The position numbers and the translations under genes were made by a program. From Haematobia irritans (taxonomy: Eukaryota > Arthropoda > Insecta > Diptera > Muscidae), in NCBI RefSeq assembly GCF_050003625.1, contig NC_134398.1, forward strand, positions 19,604,997 through 19,668,996: a stretch of 64,000 bases of DNA, written 5' to 3'. Below are positions 56,685-64,000 of this stretch, one piece after another (positions within the stretch are counted from its first letter, which is position 1; each line of letters begins with the position of its first letter). The notes below the pieces were generated by a model. The model saw only the letters and a program-made list of their open reading frames with translations, was not told the origin of the DNA and searched no databases.

Positions 56685-58322
56685 TATACCCTCCACTTTG
56701 TCATTCCGTTTGTAACACATCGAAATATTGCTCTAAGACCCCATAAAGTACACCTAGACCTCGCTTTAACGTCACAGATACTTTCCTAAAAAAACACGAT
56801 GCAAAGTGAATTATGAGTTTCTATGGCAAACCATGCAAAGATTGGAGATAGATAATAACGATAACAACGCAACTTCGAAAATCTAACGACGCAAAGTGAA
56901 AACTAGTACTAATTCAGCAGCGACGCAACTCCGAAACAACGCAAAGCGAGGTCTAGGTGTATATATATTCTGGGTGGTGGTGAAATTCTGAGTCGATCTA
57001 AGTATGTCCGTACGTCCGTCTGTTGAAATCACGCTAACTTTCGAACGAAACAAGCTATCGACTTGAAAGTTGGCACAACTAGTTGTTATTGATGTAGGTC
57101 AAACGGTATTGCAAATGGACCATATCGGTCCACTTTTACGTATAGCCTCCATATAAACGGACCCCCAGATTTGGCTTGCGGAACCTCTAAGAGAAGCAAA
57201 TTTCATCCGATCCGGCTGAAATTTGGTACATGGTGTTAGTATATCGTCTCTAACAACCATGAACAAATTGGTCCACATCGGTCCATAATTATATATAGCC
57301 CCCATATAAACCGATCCCCAGATTTGGCTTGCGGAGCCTCTAAGAGAAGCAAATTTCGTGCGATCCTGCTGAAATTTGGTACATGGTGGAACTATATGGC
57401 CTCTAATAACCATGAAAAAATTGGTCCACATCGGTCCATAATTATATGTAGCTCCATATAAACCGATCCCCAGATTTGGCTTACGGAGCCTCTTTGAAGA
57501 CCAAAATTCAACTGATTCAGTTGAAATTTGGTACGTGGTTTTGGTATATGGTCTCTAAAAACCATGCTAAAATTGGTCCACATCGGTGCATAATTATATA
57601 TAGCCCCCATATAAACCGTTCTCCAGATTTGGCTTGCGGAGCCTCAAAGAGAAGCAAATTTCATCCGATTCGGTTGAAATTTAGAACATGGTATTAGTAT
57701 ATGGTCTCTAACAACCGTGCCAGTATTGGTCCATATCAGTCCATAATTTTATATAGCCCCCATATAAACCGTTCTCTAGATTTGACCTCCGGAGCCTCTT
57801 GGAGGAGCAAAATTCATCCGATCCGGTTCAAATTTGGAACGTGGTGTTAGTATATGGCCGCTAACAACCATACCAAAATTGGTCGATATCGGTCTATAGT
57901 TATATATAGCCGATCTCCAATCACAAAAAAATTGGTCCACATCGGTTCATAATCATGGTTGCCACTCGAGCCGAAAATAATCTATCTAAATTTTATTTCT
58001 ATAGAAAATTTTGTGAAAATTTTATTTCTATAGAAAATTTTGTGATAATTTTATTTCTATAGAAAATTTTGTTAAAATTTTATTTCTATAGAAAATTTTG
58101 TTAAAATTTTATTTCTATAGAATATTTTGTCAAACTGAATTATAGACGTATTTAATCCATCTTTTTTGATTTAATGTATACCACGTATGGACTTATCGGC
58201 AAGTGTTACCGCAACTCAAGTAATTCGATTGTAGATGGCAGTGTTTACAAGAAGTTTCTACGCAATCCATGGTGTAGGGTACATAAGCTTCGGCCTGGTC
58301 GAACTTACGGCCGTATATACTT
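56685..58322 (+). mobile_element. Family B element, duplication copy 2
   Basis: From TATACCCTCCACTTTGTCAT to CCGTATATACTTG. It carries the MITE and the five-unit 29-bp block (57985-58135) but no mariner, so the run of 153-bp units is continuous. Confidence 0.8.
56751..56959. mobile_element. TA-flanked MITE, copy 2 (209 bp)
   Basis: Same insertion as at 52685-52892, carried along by the duplication. One base longer (TTTAACG against TTTACG in the left terminal repeat). Confidence 0.85.
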
Positions 58323-59995
58323 GTTTTTTTTTCTATAGAAAATGTTGTCAAACCATTATTTCAAATTTCTATTGAAATTTTTGTCAACATTTTATTTCTT
58401 AGAAAATTTTGTCAAAATTTTATTTTTGTAGAAAATTTTATCAACATTTTTTATTCTATAGAAAATCTTGTCAAAATTTTGTAATTTTTTTTTTCTATAG
58501 AAAATTTTCTCAAACCATTACTTCAAATGAAAATTTTGTAAAAATATTAATTTTATAGAATATTTTTTAAAAATTTTAATTCTGTAGAAAATTTTTTCGA
58601 AATTTTATTTCTATAGAAAATTTTGTTAAAATTTTATTCTATAGAAAATCTTGTCAACATTTTATTTCTATAGAAAATTTTTTCAAAATTTAATTTTTGT
58701 CAAAATTTTATTTCTTTAGAAAATTTTGTTAAAATTTTATTTCTATCGAAAATTTTGTCAAAATTTTGTTCTATAAATTTTTTTTTTTTATCAATTTTTT
58801 TTCTATAGAAAATTTTGTCAAAATTTTATTTCTCTTGAAAATGTTTTCAAAATGTTATTTCTACAGAAAATTTTGTCAAAATTTTTCCAATATAAAAGTT
58901 TTTTAAAATTTTATTTTATAGAAAATTTTGTCAAAATTTTATTTCTATAGAAAATTTTGTCAAAATTTTATTTTTATAGAAAATTTTGTCAAAATTTAAT
59001 TTTTATAGAAAATTTTGTAAAAATTTTATTTCTATAGAAAATATTGTCAAAATTTTATTTCTATAGAAATTTTTTCAAAATTTTACTTCTATTAACAATT
59101 TTGTCAATTTTGACATTAGAAATATTATTGAATAGAAAATCTTGTAAACATTTTGATAATTTTTTTTTCTGTAGAAAATTTTGTCAAAATTTTATTTTGT
59201 AGAAAATTTTTTCAAAATTTTAATTCCATAGAAAATTTTGCCAAAATTTTGTTCTGTAGAAAATGTTGTCAAATTTTATTTCTATAGAAAATTTTGTCAA
59301 AATTTTATTGCCATAGAAAATGTTGTAAACATTTTTATTTCTATAGAAAATTTTGTCAAAATTTTATTTCCGTAGAAAATTTTTTCAAAATTTTAATTCT
59401 ATAGAAAATTTTGCCAAAATTTTATTCTGTAGAAAATTTTGTCAAAATTTTATTTCTATAGAAAATTTTGTCAAAATTTTCTTTCTATAGAAAATTTTGT
59501 AAAAATTTTACTTCTTTTAACAATTTTGTCAACATTTTATTTCTATAGAAAACTTTGTAGTCTTTAGTAGAATTTGTTGGAAGATAAAAAATTCTTAAGG
59601 GAAGATCAAAATCTTAGGATTCTCTTAAAATTGTGTTTTGTGTGTCCAATTTTTATTTCTATAGAACATTTTAGTTTTATCGAAAATTTTGTCAAAATTT
59701 TATTTCTATAGAAAATTTTGATAAAATTTTATTTCTATAGAAAATTTTGTCAAACTTTTATTTCTATGGAAAATTTATAAAAATTTTATTTCTATAGAAA
59801 ATTTTATAAAAATTTTATTTCTATAGAAAATATTGTCAAAATTGTATTTCTATAGGAAATTTTGTTAAAATTTTACTTCTATTAAAAATTTTCCAACATT
59901 TTATTTCTATAGAAAATGTTGTGGTCTTTAATAGAATTGGTGGAAGATACAAAGTTCTTAAGTGAAGATCAAAATCTTGGGATCCTAGTAAAATT
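58323..59995 (+). repeat. 29-bp minisatellite, plus orientation, end of the last large block
   Basis: Continues past the duplication end. The 90-bp module occurs at 59557-59648 and again, diverged, at 59928-60010 (AGTGAAGATCAAAATCTTGG), about 371 bp later, where the array ends. Confidence 0.9.
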
Positions 59996-60263
59996 TTGTT
60001 TTTTGCATGGTCGAGATAACTCTCTTCGAAAGCCCTCATCTTCCTATAGAATTTCGACATCGTTGTCAATGTCCAGATAATTCTTATATATTTCCATTAA
60101 AAACTGGGTAAGTAGTTGATGTACAAAACCCGCTTACCAAGATCAATACCACATACTTAAGAATAATGACTTACCATCGCCAAAGAGTTTCGGTTGTCAT
60201 ACATTAGATTTTCATTAGTACTGTCATGTTGCAGAGAAGTAATTTCCACATTGGACAAGCTCT

Positions 60264-60514
60264 TAAGAGCCACTGTGGTGCAATGATTAGCATGTCCGGC
60301 TCAAACCCAATTTCGACCAAGCACTGAAAGTTTTCAGCTGTGGCTTATCCCGTCTCAGTAATGTTGGTGATATTTTTAGTTATTTCGCTAAGTTGTTTCA
60401 GTGTCAGACTGGGCTACAAAAAACGGAGGTCCCTTGGTTAGAGAAAATTTGACCACCTGTGCTACAAAATGGTCTGAGCCCATAATAACGACCTTCCATG
60501 ATTCCAAACGTAAC
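60264..60514 (+). mobile_element. tRNA-derived SINE, old diverged copy
   Basis: TAAGAGCCACTGTGGTGCAA begins it. The head is damaged (GGCTCAAACCCAATTTCGAC), and the body keeps CTCAGTAATGTTGGTGATAT and GACTGGGCTACAAAAAAC. The 3' end is AACGTAACCTTAC. The most diverged SINE in the window. Confidence 0.65.
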
Positions 60515-61635
60515 CTTACAATGCTCCTGTTAGAGTAAGCAAGTTTTCCATTTAATAGTAATTGCATATCGATTTTGAACTAAGTTACCTTCCAGATTGT
60601 AATTTGCATAATTATGGATGCTATTTCTGGCCTAGCTGTTTTCAACCTTGTATAACGAATATGGGAGTATGAATGGGGTATTCAATTTTGAGACTATCGT
60701 TTACTTAATTCCTTCAACTTCTCATTCCTCATTAATGGGAAAAGTCAACATAACTCACAATCACTTTTTAATTATTTTCATTTCCAGCTTCTTCCAGAAA
60801 ATTCAAAAAACATTCCTGTGTTCTTTTAAGGTACAAAAGGTCTTTATTACCATGTCGAACTTATTGACACAACATGAAGGTTATTTAAGTCTCGAACATT
60901 ACCAATTAACTTCTTGCAATAATCATTCGACCATGTTGGAGCTGTTTAACTTCTTACTATTCCAACAGTTAACAAGACCAAAGGCAATTTCAATCCTAGT
61001 CTTCATTTTCATGGTCTGTTCCATGTTCTTATTTATATGACTTGGGGTTATATCAGAAACAATGAAGAGGTCATGGAAAGAGGACCATATGAATGAAGTA
61101 AATCCAAGGAGGCCTAGCACAGTAGACCTTTCATTCTCTATCTCTTAGTTACTTGGAATATACGAAAAAAAACAAAGAATCGAGTGTATCATGGAGCCAA
61201 CAATTCCAAATGAAAATGAAACTGAAACACTGAAGATAATTATTGAACATGAAAACGACGGCAGCAGATATCAGTGAATGGTTTTGGTCATCCAAATGGA
61301 ATGGTTGGGGTACATTTTACAAATGATATCGTTAAACTGCAATGTTTATTTGTTTGCGTATTGACCAGCCAGAAGGAATCCTTTTTCGGCCTCCCCTCCC
61401 CCATATCTTTTGGGGGCTACGATTGCCATTGCCATTGTCATCGTTAACGATAAATGGAAACAATAAACAAGCAATGAATAAAAATTGTGTTTATATAACC
61501 ACTTATGTGTTATTGAGGAAATGTTTACTAGATAAAGAAGAAGAAGAAGAACGTAAAAAGATGGTCCGACATAATGTTCCGAACAATTGTGGTACAGTGG
61601 TTTTTGGTGAGAAAGACATAGATGAACAAAAGATA
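60515..61635. other. Low-copy spacer, no gene recognised
   Basis: A 130-codon plus frame (60648-61040) and a 127-codon minus frame (61346-61729) occur, each overlapped by frames on the other strand and with no domain I recognise. The plus frame ends in a hydrophobic stretch (ISILVFIFMVCSMFLFI). A single exon-like frame without splice or family support is not called a gene. A GAAGAAGAAGAAGAA run lies at 61537. Confidence 0.45.
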
Positions 61636-62160
61636 TGAAGATCTCAGTTATTGCATTCCAGACGGTCTTAATGATCGGACTAAACATTTGACGATCTCCA
61701 TAGTTTAAGTGCAGACCTGAAGAATTCACTGGTACGAAGATCTATCTGTTTAGCTATAGGCCTGAAGATCTCATTACATGCAGTACAAATCTGAAGATCT
61801 CTGTGACTGAACTGCAGATCACAAGAACATAGTGTTTGGACGCCAAATCGGAATATTTCCCTCATTGAACTAGAGATATGAAAATTTCACTAATTGAAAT
61901 GCAGACAGGATAATCGCAGTACTTCGACTTAAGATACCTATATCACAACATACTCTACCCTATATACCCGAAAATCCTAGTGATTCCACTACAAATCTGA
62001 AGATACAAGTATCCGGACTCAGATCCCTATATCTCAATGATGAAGCTGGACACCCGAAGATCTCAGTATTTAAGATGGAGAAGATTTCTGTGATTGAATT
62101 GTAGCCCCAAAGATCTCAATAATTAAATTGCAAACCGGAAAATCTCAATGATTAAATTGA
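61636..62160 (+). repeat. Degenerate ~35-45 bp tandem repeat (GAAGATCTCA)
   Basis: GAAGATCTCA or close variants followed by GTGATTGAACTGCAGA-like text recur about a dozen times, for example at 61638, 61763, 61791, 62055 and 62111. Units are strongly diverged and vary in length. Confidence 0.7.
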
Positions 62161-64000
62161 AAACAAGTATATACGGCCGTAAGTTCGTCCAGGCCGAATC
62201 TTATGTACCCTCCACCATGGATTGCGTAGAAACTTCTACGAAAGACTGTCATCCACAAATTTTACTCACATGGTTGTTAAATATCATATACTACCACCAC
62301 GTACCATATTTCAACCAGATCGGATGAATTTTGCTTCTCCAAAAGGCACCGGAGGTCAAATCTGGGGATCGGTTTATATGGGAGCTATATATTATTATAG
62401 ACTGATAGGAACCAATTCCTGCATGGTAGTTGGATACCCTATACTAACATCACGTACCAAATTTCAACCGAATGGGAAGAATTTTGCTCGTCCAAGGTGC
62501 TCCGGAGGTCAAATCTGGGGATAGGTTTATATGGGGCCTATATATAATTATGGACCGATATCGACCAATTTTTGCATGGGTGTTTGAGGCCATATATTAA
62601 CATCACGTACCAAATTTCAACTGAATCAGATAAATTTTGGTCTTCCAAGGGGCTCTGGAGGTCAAATCTGGTGATCGGTTTATATGGGGGCTATATATAA
62701 TTATAGACCGATATGGACCAATTTTTGCATGGTTGTTAGAGACCATATACTTACACTATGTACCAAATTTCAGCCAGATCGGGTGAAATTTGCTTCTCTT
62801 AGAGGTTCCGCAAGCCAAATCTGGGGATCGGTTTATATGGGGGCTATATATAATTATGGACCGATGTGGACCAATTTGTGCATGGTTGTTAGTAAACATA
62901 TACTAATACCATGTACCAAATTTCAGCGAGATCGGGTGAAATTTGCTTCTCTTAGAGGTTCCGCAAGCCAAAGCTGGGGATCGGTTTCAAATTTCAGCCA
63001 GATCGGGTGAAATTTGCTTCTCTTAGAGGTTCCGCAAGCCAAATCTGGGGATCGGTTTATATGGGGGCTATATATAATTATAGACCGATGTGAACCAATG
63101 TTTGCATGGTTGCTAGATAACATATACTAACACCATGTACCAAATTTCAGCCGGATCTGATGAAATTTGCTTCTCCTAGAGCGATCGCAAGCCAAATCGG
63201 GGGATCGGTATATATGGGGGCTATATATAATTATGGACCGATATGAACCAATTTTTGCATGGTTGTTAGAGACCATATACTAACACCATGTACCAAATTT
63301 CAGCCGGATCGGATGAAAATTGTTTCTCTTAGAGTCTCTGCAAACAAAATCGGGGGATCGGTTTATATGGGGGCTATATATAAATATGAACCTATATGGA
63401 CCAATTTTTGCATGGTTGTTAGAGACCATATACTAACACCATGTACCAAATTTCAGCCGGATCGGATGAAGTTTGCTTCTCTTAGAGGCTCCGCAAGCCA
63501 AATCGGGGGATCGGTTTATATGGGGGCTATATATAATTATGGACCGATGTGGACCAATTTCTGCATGGTTGTTAGGGACCATATACTAACACTATGTACC
63601 AAATTTCAGCCAGATCGGATGAAATTTGCTTCTCTTAGAGGCTCCGCAAGCCAAATCGGGGGATCGGTTTATATGGGAGCTATATATAATTATCGACCGA
63701 TGTGGACCAATTTTTGCATGGTTGTTAGAGACCATATACTAACACCATGTACCAAATTTCAGCCGGATCGGATGAAATATGTTTTACTTAGAGGCTCCGC
63801 AAGCCAAATCTGGGGGTCCGTTCATATGGGGGCTATACGTAAAAGTGGTCCGATATGGCCCATTTGCAATACCATCCGACCTACATCAATAACAACTACT
63901 TACGCCAAGTTTCAAGTCGATAGCTTGTTTCGTTCGGAAGTTAGCGTGATTTCAGCAGACGGACGGACGGACGGACATGCTCAGATCGAATCAGAATTTC
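62161..64000 (-). mobile_element. Family B element, minus orientation, runs to window end
   Basis: Begins with the reversed right end (ACAAGTATATACGGCCGTAA, TACCCTCCACCATGGAT). It continues with about ten 153-bp units (ATGGGGGCTATATATAATTA or a variant) and reaches AGCGTGATTTCAGCAGACGG with GGACGGACGGACGG near 63960, the (GTCY)n part. One unit is interrupted by an internal duplication near 62990. The frames at 62222-62524 and 62684-63010 are the periodic 51-residue peptide. Confidence 0.8.

Larger units (their letters stand above)
56591..59755 (+). repeat. Tandem segmental duplication, copy 2 (3165 bp, no mariner)
   Basis: Same content and order as copy 1 but with an empty mariner site at about 57598. 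Small differences: TTTAACGTC against TTTACGTC in the MITE, a few added or lost 29-bp units between 58430 and 59000, and scattered substitutions. Confidence 0.93.

Noticed and set aside
60648..61040. Plus-strand frame of 130 codons ending in a hydrophobic stretch, perhaps a membrane protein
   Set aside because: A terminal hydrophobic run is common by chance in T-rich DNA. No signal, domain or second exon is seen.

Overview
The window is eukaryotic, very AT-rich and almost wholly repetitive. I find no host protein-coding gene, tRNA or rRNA that I can support. The repeat content (a fly-type tRNA-derived SINE with a TAACC tail, (GTCY)n-bearing dispersed elements resembling the dipteran mini-me/DINE-1 class, and DD41D mariner remnants) points to a calyptrate, probably muscid, fly. 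The species is an inference. The stretch reads like intergenic or long-intron DNA.

About 40% of the window (roughly 25 kb in some fourteen blocks) is one 29-bp minisatellite. Its unit carries the 12-bp palindrome TTTCTATAGAAA and two A4T4 tracts. Plus-oriented blocks lie at 1.2-5.2, 12.1-14.7, 28.4-34.7 (interrupted), 40.4-44.3 and 52.4-60.0 kb. Minus-oriented blocks lie at 7.5-10.7, 35.6-37.6 and 45.9-49.7 kb. Several blocks share edge motifs of the type TCTACCA, as if the array were the inside of a mobile unit. The second large component is two related dispersed families, called A and B here. Both contain tandem units of exactly 153 bp, a (GTCY)n tract, a hairpin at one end, and (best seen in B) the other end GCCGAACTTACGGC followed by a short tail. 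Copies lie at 0-1.2, 14.7-15.7, 26.1-26.6, 29.0-30.6, 37.6-39.0, 44.4-44.8, 50.5-51.6, 52.6-55.2, 56.7-58.3 and 62.2-64.0 kb.

Between 14.7 and 25.9 kb the layout is nested. A SINE with a 14-bp target duplication sits in a family A element, and the junction was then tandemly triplicated (3 x 477 bp). A roughly 175-bp repeat array (18.1-22.3 kb) holds a 5'-truncated non-LTR retrotransposon (RNase H tail, minus strand, 13-bp target duplication). That element carries a SINE in its TAACC tail and a 932-bp mariner in its coding frame. Next to it, 22.3-24.2 kb holds pieces of a reverse transcriptase whose short segment has been multiplied into about two dozen copies of a ~69-bp satellite.

At 52.5-59.8 kb a ~3.1-kb block is tandemly duplicated. 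Both copies carry the same 208-209 bp TA-flanked MITE. Only the first copy carries a second mariner, so the second copy preserves the exact empty site. The remaining spacers (5.5-7.5, 10.7-12.1, 16.9-18.1, 24.2-25.3, 26.6-28.4, 34.7-35.6, 39.0-40.4, 45.2-45.9, 49.7-50.5 and 60.5-61.6 kb) are low-copy AT-rich DNA in which I recognise no gene.
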